Below are positions 15,041-22,847 of a stretch of 22,864 bases of DNA, one piece after another. The notes beneath the pieces are model-generated. The model had not been told where the DNA came from. It saw only the letters and a list, made by a program, of their open reading frames with translations, and did not search any database. The stretch spans positions 1 to 22,864 of the forward strand of contig DASRDE010000131.1 of NCBI GenBank assembly GCA_035652755.1, written 5' to 3'. The stretch comes from DASRDE01 sp035652755. Lineage in GTDB: Bacteria > Vulcanimicrobiota > Vulcanimicrobiia > Vulcanimicrobiales > Vulcanimicrobiaceae. The translations under genes were made by a program, and so were the position numbers. Positions within the stretch are counted from its first letter, which is position 1. Each line of letters opens with the position of its first letter.

Positions 15041-17516
15041 GAAGTGCGTCCAGGTCCGCGCGCAAGTGAGATACCTGCGCGGGCACCTTCAGAGATTCTC
15101 GAATACGCATGGCCGCTTCGGTAGCGTCGCGCCGAATCCGCCCGTCGAACGCCGACGCGCTCAAACGGTCGAGCTGCGCGAGCAGGCGCGGCTCCTGCAT
15201 GCGTTCTGCCGCGCGTATCGCCGCACGCGCGACCATGAACATACCGTCGTCCAAGCGGTCCAGCACGGCATCGATGGCGGCGGGGCGCTCAGATGCAAGC
15301 AGCTCTGCTTGGCGCGCAAGCGCGCCCAGCGCGGCGCATCGCAACGCTTCGTCGCCCCCCGGACGCGTGGCTTCGAGCAAGAGCGGCGTTGCGCGCTCGT
15401 CCGCGAGCTCGCCCAGGCCGAGCGCAGCGCCCGCTTCGATCGTGCCGTTCCACGAACGCTCGCGTACCGCGCCCGCCAGGATCTCGAATGCGCGCGGATC
15501 GCGCGTCTTACCCAGTGCGTGCAGCGCTGCGTACCGGACGAAATAGGATTCGTCGCTGCCCGCGCGGCGTACCAGCGCGTCGGCGGATTGCGCGTCCTTA
15601 AAAGCTCCCAGTGCAGCCGCGGCGGCGCGGCGCACTTTGGGATGTTCGTGATCGATCGCTTCGCACAAGAGCGTGCGCGCCCACGGAGCGCGCGTGCGCT
15701 CGAGGGCTTCGCAACTCTCGGCCAGCACTCCCCAGAAGCGTTCTTCGCGAAACGCCCGCTGCAGCGCGTCGCGGCTTTGAACCGAACCGTCGGCCGCCAG
15801 TTCGCGCGCGGCGCGAATTCGCGCGACCGGGGAGGGATCGCCCGCAAGCGCGGCCGCCGCAAAGTCGGCACCGAGCGAGTAGGAAACGTCGGCCAGCAGA
15901 TACGCGCCCGGGTCGAAGCGCACCAATTTTGGTTCGAAGTCCAGCGGAACCGTCACCGTTTCCTTGGCATGCTCGACGCGAACGCGTATGGAGCGCTCAC
16001 CCGAGCCCGCCGGATCCGGCGCGAACGCGAGATCGACCTCGAAAACGAAGGCCGGGTCGGCATCGTCGATCGGCTGCTTCTGTTCGAGGGTAACCGTCGC
16101 CGCGCGCCGCTTCGGATCGTACGCGGCCGAAACCGAGAGTTGCGGATGACCTCCGCGAAAGACCCATTGGTCGAAGAATCCGCGCATGTTGCGGCCGGTG
16201 GCGTCTTCGATGGCCCGGATGAAGTCTATCGTCTCGACGCTGCGTTCGGCATTGTCGCGAACGTATCGCCGTATCGACCGCCAAAAGCGCGCATCGCCCA
16301 GTTCGCCGCGAAGCATGTGCAGCACCGCCGCGCCCTTTTCGTAGAGATGGCGATCGAAGAGCTCGATCGGATCGCGAAACCGGTTGTACACGATGGGACG
16401 GCGGTAGCGATCCGCGTCTTCCTCGAGATACCGCTGCAGACACGTGAAGACGTCGTAGAGATACTCGTCGGCGCCGAGATCCGCTTCACGGTAGACGGCT
16501 TCAAAAAACGTGGCGAAGCCCTCGTTGAGCCATGCGTGGGCCCAATCGCGGCAGGTGAGCAAGTCGCCGAACCATTGATGGGCGAGCTCGTGCGAAACCA
16601 GAGGGTCGCTGGAAAAATCGATGTGCGCGCGCTCGTCGTGCAGCGTGCGATCGGTTTGCGTCGTCGCCGACGTGTTCTCCATGCCTCCGAAGATGAAGTC
16701 GCTCACGGCGATCTGCGAGTAGCGCGCGTAGGGATACGGGTAGTCCAGGCGATCCTGAAAAACTTCGACCATCTTGGGCGTAGCCCCAAAGGAGCGCTCC
16801 CCGTCCGCCGCCCGTCCCGGCAGGACGTAATAAAAGATCGGCGTCGATTTCTCGCCGAAGGCGACCTCGCGTTGTACGACTTCGACGAAGGGCCCCACGA
16901 CGAGCGTCGTCAGGTACGTCGAGTGCGGCACGTCCTGACGATAAACGAACACCGTACGATCGCCCTCGTCGCGCCGTTCGATCAGCGCGCCGTTCGAGAG
17001 TGCGAATTGGCCCTTGGGCACGACGACGGTTGCGGACGTCGTTTGTTTCTCGTGCGGATAGTCCAAGCACGGGAACCAGTACCGCGCGTTTTCGTCTTGG
17101 CTCTGCGTCCACGCGTGAGCGACCCGCGCGGGATATGCCGGGGACGGATGCACGAAGAACAGCCCATGGCGGGGCCGTTCGACCGAATACTCGATCGCGA
17201 AGGTTGCGGCGGTTTGCGGTTCCAGCGGCGGATCGAAGATCACGTCGAGCGTCTTGCCGTGCCGTGCAAACGGCATCGGAACGCCGTCAACTGACGCGGA
17301 CGCGATCTCCAGATCGACGCAGTCCATACGCACGAACGGGACGGGCTCGTCCAGCGCACGCACCGTCGTCGTGCAAATTCCGTCGAGCCGCGCGCGTTCC
17401 AGATCGGGAACCAAGTGCAGATCGATGTGGAGAACGTCGACGACCTTGTCCGGACCGTATCGCAGCGCGGATCCCGGAAGGGCAAAGGGGCGATGCCCGC
17501 TTTCGTCCGCTCTCAT
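14988..17516 (-). CDS. M1 family aminopeptidase with C-terminal HEAT-like repeats
   Basis: 842 aa, no signal peptide, so probably cytoplasmic. Peptidase features: GGMEN exopeptidase motif (277-281), HELAHQW (zinc ligands H309 and H313, catalytic E310), third ligand E332 in WLNEGFATF, and YEKGAAVLHML with the transition-state tyrosine. It removes N-terminal residues from peptides. Residues about 590-800 are a run of HEAT-like helical pairs (VRRAAAAALGAFKDAQSADA, VRYAALHALGKTRDPRAFE and similar). The last 30 residues look like a short coiled coil (HLRADLDALREDQRKLADRI). HEAT repeats on an M1 core are also known from TAF2-like proteins. ATG 17516 has no strong binding site. Confidence 0.94.
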   Translation of the reverse strand: MRADESGHRPFALPGSALRYGPDKVVDVLHIDLHLVPDLERARLDGICTTTVRALDEPVPFVRMDCVDLEIASASVDGVPMPFARHGKTLDVIFDPPLEPQTAATFAIEYSVERPRHGLFFVHPSPAYPARVAHAWTQSQDENARYWFPCLDYPHEKQTTSATVVVPKGQFALSNGALIERRDEGDRTVFVYRQDVPHSTYLTTLVVGPFVEVVQREVAFGEKSTPIFYYVLPGRAADGERSFGATPKMVEVFQDRLDYPYPYARYSQIAVSDFIFGGMENTSATTQTDRTLHDERAHIDFSSDPLVSHELAHQWFGDLLTCRDWAHAWLNEGFATFFEAVYREADLGADEYLYDVFTCLQRYLEEDADRYRRPIVYNRFRDPIELFDRHLYEKGAAVLHMLRGELGDARFWRSIRRYVRDNAERSVETIDFIRAIEDATGRNMRGFFDQWVFRGGHPQLSVSAAYDPKRRAATVTLEQKQPIDDADPAFVFEVDLAFAPDPAGSGERSIRVRVEHAKETVTVPLDFEPKLVRFDPGAYLLADVSYSLGADFAAAALAGDPSPVARIRAARELAADGSVQSRDALQRAFREERFWGVLAESCEALERTRAPWARTLLCEAIDHEHPKVRRAAAAALGAFKDAQSADALVRRAGSDESYFVRYAALHALGKTRDPRAFEILAGAVRERSWNGTIEAGAALGLGELADERATPLLLEATRPGGDEALRCAALGALARQAELLASERPAAIDAVLDRLDDGMFMVARAAIRAAERMQEPRLLAQLDRLSASAFDGRIRRDATEAAMRIRESLKVPAQVSHLRADLDALREDQRKLADRIEAISRS

Positions 17517-17535
17517 TCGCCGCGCGGTTCGCCCA

Positions 17536-17561
17536 GGCGGCGCCGGTTTCCCGGCGCCGCC
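17536..17561 (-). terminator. Perfect GC-rich stem-loop between two genes
   Basis: An 11 bp perfect inverted repeat (GGCGGCGCCGG, TTTC loop, CCGGCGCCGCC) starts 9 nt after the stop of the surface-protein gene and ends 19 nt before the M1 start. No U-run follows it on the minus strand, so it may be a weak terminator, an mRNA-stability element, or a partial barrier that lowers M1 expression relative to the surface protein. Confidence 0.5.
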
Positions 17562-17570
17562 CGGCCTGCA

Positions 17571-18629
17571 TTAGCTGGAATACACCACGCTTCGTTCGAT
17601 CGACGCACCGTCGGGAGCGGTCGACGTGATGATCACGCGCACTTGTCCGCCCGAAACCGCGTTCAGCGAAATCGGGGCGCTGAAATTCCCGCTTGCGTCG
17701 GCGGTGGTGTCGGTTTGAAACGTACCGGTGCCGACCTGCAGTAAGCCGCCGAACGCGCTTGCAGCACCGCTGGCGACGATGTGGACTGCCGATCCCGGGC
17801 GCGTTCGCCCGCGCAGCGTGAACTGACCGCTCACGTGCGCACCGGGCGCAGGCGAAAGGTTCATGATCGTGTTCGGCGTCGCACCGGCCGAAGTCCGGAA
17901 CGACCACCCCGTCGAGAAGGTCGCGCCCGCACTGGTCGTACCGGTAACGGCGACTTTGTGCGTGCCCGGCACGAGCTCGAAGTTCGGCGTAACGTCAAAG
18001 CCGTTGGCATTTGCATATACGGCGCTGGTCACGTCGCGTCCGTCGATGCTCACGTGCAGCGAGTCGCGGTTGACGGCTTCGCTGAACGTCGCATGGAGGG
18101 CGGGCGCGGTCGTGTTTACCGTCGCGCCGCTCGCGGGCGAAACGGCGTTGAGATGGAACGACGCGTTGCTCGCAGGCTGCGGCGTGTAACTCTGATTGCC
18201 GCCCGCGGACGTCGAGATGTAAACGGTGGACGTGTTCGCATTCCAATTCACGTTGGCGCCGAGCGCCTGCGCAACGAAACGGAGCGGCACTTCCGTCCGC
18301 CCGGCAACGGTAAACGGTGCCACGTCCATCGTGGAGTTCTGACCGTCGATCATGACGTTGGTCGAGCCGATTGAGAGATGGACCGATCGGCCGTTGCCCT
18401 GGGCATTGATGTTGCCGTTTGCATATACGACCGTCGAGCCCAGACGTTCGAAAATAGCCCGCATCGGTACGAAGACGCGGCTGCTGCGCATGACGGGCGG
18501 CTGGTCGAAGGCCATGACCTGCCCGTTGACGACGACGGTGACGTTGGCGGCGAAAATCGGGCCGATCGTCGCGGCGGCCGCGATCGCAGCGGCCGCGGCG
18601 AAGCCGGCCGGACGCCTGAATCCTTGCAT
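17571..18629 (-). CDS. Secreted protein with copper-amine-oxidase N-terminal-like domain and Ig-like modules
   Basis: 352 aa. Residues 1-28 are a signal peptide (FRRPAGFAAAAAIAAAA, cleavage near FAA-NV). Residues about 29-140 match the copper amine oxidase N-terminal-like domain (PF07833): VVVNGQVMAFDQPPVM, RVFVPMRAIFERLGS, RTEVPLRFVAQALGANV, and NTSTVYIS. This domain is a cell-surface or wall-associated module; no oxidase catalytic domain or topaquinone site is present. Residues about 160-247 and 255-352 look like two Ig-like beta-sandwich modules (PASGATVNTTAPALHATFSE; PAPGAHVSGQFTLRGRTRPG). It is probably exported and surface or periplasmic. ATG 18629 is preceded by GGAGG about 9-10 nt upstream. 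It lies 101 bp downstream of the RND gene. Confidence 0.88.
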   Translation of the reverse strand: MQGFRRPAGFAAAAAIAAAATIGPIFAANVTVVVNGQVMAFDQPPVMRSSRVFVPMRAIFERLGSTVVYANGNINAQGNGRSVHLSIGSTNVMIDGQNSTMDVAPFTVAGRTEVPLRFVAQALGANVNWNANTSTVYISTSAGGNQSYTPQPASNASFHLNAVSPASGATVNTTAPALHATFSEAVNRDSLHVSIDGRDVTSAVYANANGFDVTPNFELVPGTHKVAVTGTTSAGATFSTGWSFRTSAGATPNTIMNLSPAPGAHVSGQFTLRGRTRPGSAVHIVASGAASAFGGLLQVGTGTFQTDTTADASGNFSAPISLNAVSGGQVRVIITSTAPDGASIERSVVYSS

Positions 18630-18692
18630 TCCTATCTACCTCCGAGAAATGATTCCGAAGGGAATGCTTACCCAAGCGCGGGCCGGGTTTTT

Positions 18693-18718
18693 GCACGCTT
18701 GCTCGGATGCAGGCGTGC
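18693..18718. repeat. Imperfect inverted repeat downstream of the RND gene
   Basis: GCACGCTTGC, a six-base loop, then GCAGGCGTGC: ten pairs with one wobble or mismatch. It sits 12 bp beyond the RND stop and 64 bp or more before the next start, the place for a 3'-end hairpin of the pump transcript. The A-run after it on the minus strand is not a terminator U-run. The rest of this 101 bp gap holds a small ATTCC/GGAAT inverted repeat at 18652-18665 and the GGAGG of the next gene. I see no convincing promoter there. Confidence 0.4.
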
Positions 18719-18730
18719 GTTCGCCGCGTT

Positions 18731-21700
18731 TTATTGCACGGGCACGGCCTGTACCCGCGGCTTCATTTCCTCGGCGATCGCGCGCTGGTCGGCTCTGCGC
18801 TCGAAGAATCCCATCCACGTGTTGTAAATCATCGGTACCAGGAAGAGCGTGAGAATCAGCGAGCTGAGCAGACCCCCGATAATGACCGTGCCCATCGCTT
18901 GGCGCCATTCGCCGCCTTCCGCGTAACCCAGGGCCAGCGGCAGCATGCCGAAGATCATCGCTGCGGTCGTCATCAAGATCGGGCGGAAGCGGGTCGCAGC
19001 CGCCTGCAGCACCGCATCGCGTACGCGCATGCCGCGCTTAATGAGCGTATTCGAGTAGTCGACGAGCAGGATGCCGTTTTTAGCCACGAGTCCGAACAGC
19101 ATGATGATTCCGAGGATCGAGATGATGTTCAGCGACTGCCCTTGTTCGGGTTGAATGCGTCCCATGATCGCCAGGAAGATGAGCGCACCGATCACCGCCA
19201 GCGGCACCGAGAACATCACGATCAGCGGTTCCAGGAACGAGCCGTAGAGAATCACCATGAGCATATACACGAGCATGAACGACGTGAGCAGCGCGATGCC
19301 CATGTTGACCATCGTCTCGTTGACCCACTGCGAGTTGCCCTGCGCCGCGGGCGTTACGCCGTTGGGCAAGAATCCCGGCTCGGCCATTTTCTTGGCGAGC
19401 GGCCCCTGCACTTGACCCGTCGAGTATCCCGGCAGCAAGTCGCTCATGACGTTGACGACGCGCTGACGGTTGAGCCGTTCGATTCGCGTGGGTGCCTTCG
19501 TCCAGCTGAACAACGCGACGTCACCCAGGTTGACGAGCGTACCGTCTTCCGCGCGAACCCGCACGCTCTTGAGCTCTTCGACCGTATTGCGATCGGCCTG
19601 CGGGAACTGCACGCGCACGTCGACCAGGCCGTTCTGCGAACGCACTTTGGTCGCAACGGCGCCGTCCACAGCGATGCGCGCGACGTTGGCCGCCGCCGAG
19701 GGCGCGACGCCCAAAATGGCCGCCTTGGCTTGATCGACGTCGACGTTCAGACGCGGTGAGGCGATCTCCGCGGACGTTTGCACGTTGACCGAGCCCGGAA
19801 TCGTACGCAGATATTTGGCCACTTTTTCGGCTGCCGGAGCGATTTCGTCTTCCGGTCCGGTCAGCGCGTAGAAGATCGGCGACGCTCCGCCGCCGCCCCC
19901 GCCGGTTTCCTGATTGACCTGCAGATCGCCGCCCGGCAGCAAATAGCCCATGTGCCGGATCTGTTTGACGATGTCGTTGGTCTCGGCGTAGTGGCCGTCT
20001 TGGACTTGAGCCGTCAGGCGCGCGAAATTGCCGCCGGTCGTCGACCCGAATCCCGAGGGTTTCATGCCTACGGTCGAGCTGACCGATTTCATGTGTTTGA
20101 TCTTCATCAGCGCGTCTTCGAACTGCGTTACGTAGCGGTCCGTCGTGGCGATGGGCGTTCCGGAAGCGTAGCTGACCGTCATGTTGATCACGCCGGTCTG
20201 CTGCGACGGGAAGAAATCGAAGCTGATCCCGCCCAGAGCCCACATGAGCGGACCGAGCAAGGCGGGGAGCGCCAGGGTCGCAATCGCGGTCGGCCGATGC
20301 GTACCGAGCCCGGCGAAACCTCGCGGCCGCATGCCGTTGCTGCGCAGCAGCCACGCAACCCCGTAACAGATCAGCAGCGCGCCGATGACGATCGCGTCCA
20401 GAGGCAGCGCGTTCCGGCCGCTGCCCACCAGTGCGAGCGCGTTGAGCAGCAATATGGAGCAGACGAAGACGACGAACGAGCCGTGGGCCAAACCGAACGG
20501 CAGCAAGCGCTCGCGGTAAACGCGCGTCATCAAGTCGTACCGGTGAACGATGAAGTTGAGGATCAGCAGCGCGACGATGAAGACGCCGATCACGTTCATC
20601 AGGAACCAGCCGGTCGCGTTGCCGCCGATCCAAAGCCCTATTGCGGCGACCAGCAGGACGGCATCGAGCACGCGATTGTCCAAGGCGCTGACCCACTTCG
20701 GCTCTCCTTCGGAGCGCTTGCGCATGCTCCACTTCGCGGCCAGCAGCGGGGTCAGTGTGAAGGAAACGAACAGCGAGAAGAGCGTCGCGGTAACGACCAC
20801 GGCGCCGTACTCTTTCAAGTACTCGCCGGTGATGCCGGGCAGCAGCGCGATTGGAAGAAAGACGACGACGTCGACCATCGTGATCGCGACGGCTGCGCTC
20901 CCGATCTCGCTTCGCCCGTTGATCGCAGCGTCCATGGGGTTCTGCCCCATATCTCGATGGCGCGTGATATTCTCCAAAACCACGATGGAGTCGTCGACCA
21001 AGATACCGATGATGAGCGAAAGCCCCATCATCGAGAGATCGTCGATGTGGAAGCCGAACGCGCGCATCAAGATGAAGGTCGAGAGAATCGAGGACGGAAT
21101 GGCGATCAGCACGACGACGGCGTTGCGCCACGCGTGCAGGAACAGCATCATGACGATCGCCGTGAGGATGATGCCCTCGATCAGCGACTGTCCGACGCCC
21201 CAGAGCTCTTTGGCGGTCACGTCCGCTTGGGCGTCTTCTTCCACGAACTGGAGCTGCGGGAAGCGAGCCTCGATGATCTTCAGCTGCTTTCGCGCGTTTT
21301 GCGTGGCTTTGATTTGATCGGCGTCGATCGTCGGGTTCAGCGAAATGTAGACGCGCGGCTTGCCGTTGTAGTGGGAGATCGTGCGCATCTCGATGTGGCT
21401 GTCGTAGGCATTGGCCACGTCGCCGATGCGAAGGTTCTTCTGGGACGACCCCGGGACCGGCAGCGGTATGCCCAGCAGGTCGCTCGCGTTGTTGACGTAC
21501 GAGTGGATCGCCACCGTCGCTTCCTGCGTCGGCTGCGTCATGATGCCGCCCGGCACGTTCAAGTTGTTGTTGGCGACCGCACTGAAGAGGTCCGAAAGCG
21601 TCGCGTTGGTTCCGATCAGCCGGCTGGGCGAAGCCTCGACGTGGAACTCGCGGTTTGCCGCGCCGTAAACGTCGACGGATTGCACGTTCGGAATCTGCGC

Positions 21701-22201
21701 GATCTGCGGTTCGACCTGATTGTTGATCAGGTCGGCGATCTGCGTCTGGGTGAGCGACTTGGAGCTGACCGCGAGATCGATGAGCGGCGGCTCTTGGCCG
21801 CCCGCCTTGATCACGACCGGCGGATCGAGGTCCGTCGGCATGTAGATGCGCGCGGTATCGACTCGGCGCTGCACGTCGACGGCCTCGAGGTCGTAATTCC
21901 CTTTACCGATCAGAAAGAAGACTGCGACGCTCGCCGATCCTTCTTGAATCGTCGCGGTTATATGATCCAAATTGTCGATGCCCGTCATCTGATCTTCGAT
22001 CGGTTTGACGACCATCCGTTCCATGTCTTGGGGCGAGGCGCCGGGATAGAACGACTGCACGACGACGACGGGATACGTCGTACCCGGCGGGTTCGAACTG
22101 CGGCCCAGCTGCATAAACGAAATGAGCCCAAAGATCGCCAGCGCGATGAAGACCATCGCGGTGATGATGGGACGGGTAATCGCAAAACGGGTCAACCACA
22201 C
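18731..22201 (-). CDS. RND-family efflux pump inner-membrane subunit with extra membrane segments
   Basis: 1156 aa, longer than the usual about 1040. It is AcrB/MdtC-like: ITRPIITAMVFIALAIFG (TM1), the proton-relay pair D403-D404 in TM4 (GILVDDSIVVLENI), and the relay lysine in VAKNGILLVDYSN (TM10). It should exchange protons for an exported drug, lipid or metal. Between TM6 (ending about 490) and the TM7 equivalent (about 638-657) lie about 148 residues where about 40 are usual, with hydrophobic segments near 510-526, 531-552, 574-592 and 600-618. The start is GTG 22201 with GAGGAG about 10 nt upstream. No membrane-fusion protein or TolC homologue is in the window; upstream is a divergent gene. 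Confidence 0.93.
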   Translation of the reverse strand: MWLTRFAITRPIITAMVFIALAIFGLISFMQLGRSSNPPGTTYPVVVVQSFYPGASPQDMERMVVKPIEDQMTGIDNLDHITATIQEGSASVAVFFLIGKGNYDLEAVDVQRRVDTARIYMPTDLDPPVVIKAGGQEPPLIDLAVSSKSLTQTQIADLINNQVEPQIAQIPNVQSVDVYGAANREFHVEASPSRLIGTNATLSDLFSAVANNNLNVPGGIMTQPTQEATVAIHSYVNNASDLLGIPLPVPGSSQKNLRIGDVANAYDSHIEMRTISHYNGKPRVYISLNPTIDADQIKATQNARKQLKIIEARFPQLQFVEEDAQADVTAKELWGVGQSLIEGIILTAIVMMLFLHAWRNAVVVLIAIPSSILSTFILMRAFGFHIDDLSMMGLSLIIGILVDDSIVVLENITRHRDMGQNPMDAAINGRSEIGSAAVAITMVDVVVFLPIALLPGITGEYLKEYGAVVVTATLFSLFVSFTLTPLLAAKWSMRKRSEGEPKWVSALDNRVLDAVLLVAAIGLWIGGNATGWFLMNVIGVFIVALLILNFIVHRYDLMTRVYRERLLPFGLAHGSFVVFVCSILLLNALALVGSGRNALPLDAIVIGALLICYGVAWLLRSNGMRPRGFAGLGTHRPTAIATLALPALLGPLMWALGGISFDFFPSQQTGVINMTVSYASGTPIATTDRYVTQFEDALMKIKHMKSVSSTVGMKPSGFGSTTGGNFARLTAQVQDGHYAETNDIVKQIRHMGYLLPGGDLQVNQETGGGGGGASPIFYALTGPEDEIAPAAEKVAKYLRTIPGSVNVQTSAEIASPRLNVDVDQAKAAILGVAPSAAANVARIAVDGAVATKVRSQNGLVDVRVQFPQADRNTVEELKSVRVRAEDGTLVNLGDVALFSWTKAPTRIERLNRQRVVNVMSDLLPGYSTGQVQGPLAKKMAEPGFLPNGVTPAAQGNSQWVNETMVNMGIALLTSFMLVYMLMVILYGSFLEPLIVMFSVPLAVIGALIFLAIMGRIQPEQGQSLNIISILGIIMLFGLVAKNGILLVDYSNTLIKRGMRVRDAVLQAAATRFRPILMTTAAMIFGMLPLALGYAEGGEWRQAMGTVIIGGLLSSLILTLFLVPMIYNTWMGFFERRADQRAIAEEMKPRVQAVPVQ

Positions 22202-22377
22202 GGTAAGGAGGCTCCTCGACGCGGCTGCTTATGTCAGTAGGTACGGCAAAACCGGGCCCGCGGTTTCAGTTTCGCCGCACCCGGAAGTGCGGACAGACTG
22301 TGCCAATTTTCCGGCGGCCGCGCGCCGCTCAACTGCCGCTCGTAGGGCCGGCCCACCGAACGCGGAAATCGAAGCGC
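22202..22377. promoter_or_regulatory. Divergent intergenic region with two 18 bp palindromes
   Basis: This 176 bp gap lies between the RND gene and the divergent small secreted gene, so it should carry promoters for both. It contains two perfect palindromes of the same geometry (6 bp arm, 6 bp spacer, 6 bp arm): AAACCG/CGGTTT at 22249-22266 and CCGCAC/GTGCGG at 22275-22292, centres 26 bp apart. They may be operator sites or mRNA hairpins. I could not find a convincing -35/-10 pair on either strand. Confidence 0.45.
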
Positions 22378-22758
22378 ATGCGCTGGGTCGCCGGGCCGCT
22401 CTGCGCCCTTCTCACCGCCGTCGCACTGGCCGCCTTCGTCGCCGCCTTCGCCGGCCCGGTGTGGGCTACACGCTGCGCGATCGTTTCGGGGCCGGGGGGC
22501 CGCCCGGCCTTGCGCGCGACGCTGACCAACCTTTCGCTTTACCACGTCAAATCGGTCGGCGTTCTCACCGGAGGAAACGAGTTCGAGTTCAGCGTGCGCA
22601 TCGCGCCCTTGGCGAGCGCGCGGGACGTGCTCGGCACGCCGGACGATTCGCGCTTGACCCCGGTCCGAGCGCGGCCGGGCGCGGTCAGTAACTGGGACTG
22701 CTTTGCCCGCATGGCCGGCTTCACCGATGCACAGCCGTGGAGCACGTCGCCCCTGTAA
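22378..22758 (+). CDS. Small secreted protein with two cysteines, unknown function
   Basis: 126 aa. Residues 5-30 are a long hydrophobic segment (ALLTAVALAAFVAAFAGPVWA), likely a signal peptide cleaved after WA, or an anchor. The mature part of about 95 residues has two cysteines (C33 right after the cleavage site, C108) that could form a disulfide, and an Ig-like look (RATLTNLSLYHVKSVGVL, EFSVRIAP). I do not recognise the family. The open frame starts at 22231, but ATG 22378 places the signal sequence at the N-terminus, with a weak GAAG before it. It is divergent from the RND gene and ends 5 bp from the tRNA. Confidence 0.68.
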   Translation: MRWVAGPLCALLTAVALAAFVAAFAGPVWATRCAIVSGPGGRPALRATLTNLSLYHVKSVGVLTGGNEFEFSVRIAPLASARDVLGTPDDSRLTPVRARPGAVSNWDCFARMAGFTDAQPWSTSPL

Positions 22759-22763
22759 CAATA

Positions 22764-22847
22764 TGCGCGAGACTGGACTCGAACCAGCACGCCCTTGCGG
22801 GCGCTAGCCCCTCAAGCTAGTGCGTCTACCAATTCCGCCACTCGCGC
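22764..22847 (-). tRNA. tRNA-Leu (anticodon GAG)
   Basis: 84 nt cloverleaf with a long variable arm. The acceptor stem GCGCGAG pairs with CTCGCGC, discriminator A73. The anticodon stem CTAGC/GCTAG has loop TTGAGGG with GAG at 22811-22813, reading CUC (and CUU) leucine codons. The variable arm is GCCCGCAAGGGC, a hairpin. The T-arm has loop TTCGAGT. The D-arm has AATTGGTAGAC. The 3' CCA is not encoded. No other tRNA is adjacent in the window. Confidence 0.97.

Noticed and set aside
14742..17294. 850-codon open frame on the plus strand opposite the PBP4 and M1 genes
   Set aside because: It has low-complexity Arg/Ala-rich composition and no motifs; the minus strand carries complete catalytic motifs across the same stretch.
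17571..18629. Copper amine oxidase enzyme
   Set aside because: Only the N-terminal-like surface domain is present; the catalytic domain, topaquinone tyrosine and copper histidines are absent.
18693..18718. Intrinsic terminator of the RND gene
   Set aside because: On the minus strand the hairpin is followed by an A-run; on the plus strand the T-run comes before the hairpin, so the order is wrong on both strands. It is kept only as an inverted repeat.
19778..22240. 820-codon open frame on the plus strand opposite the RND gene
   Set aside because: Its translation is rich in Arg, His, Asp and Gln with no domain, and the opposite strand encodes a clear RND pump. Long antisense frames are expected from GC-rich third positions.
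22231..22377. Upstream extension of the small secreted protein to ATG 22231, with AAGGAGG at 22205-22211
   Set aside because: The AAGGAGG lies 19 nt from that ATG, too far, and the extension would put 49 polar and basic residues ahead of the signal sequence.
22764..22847. tRNA-Leu as an integration site for a mobile element
   Set aside because: No integrase, no direct repeat of the tRNA 3' end within the window, and no mobile genes.
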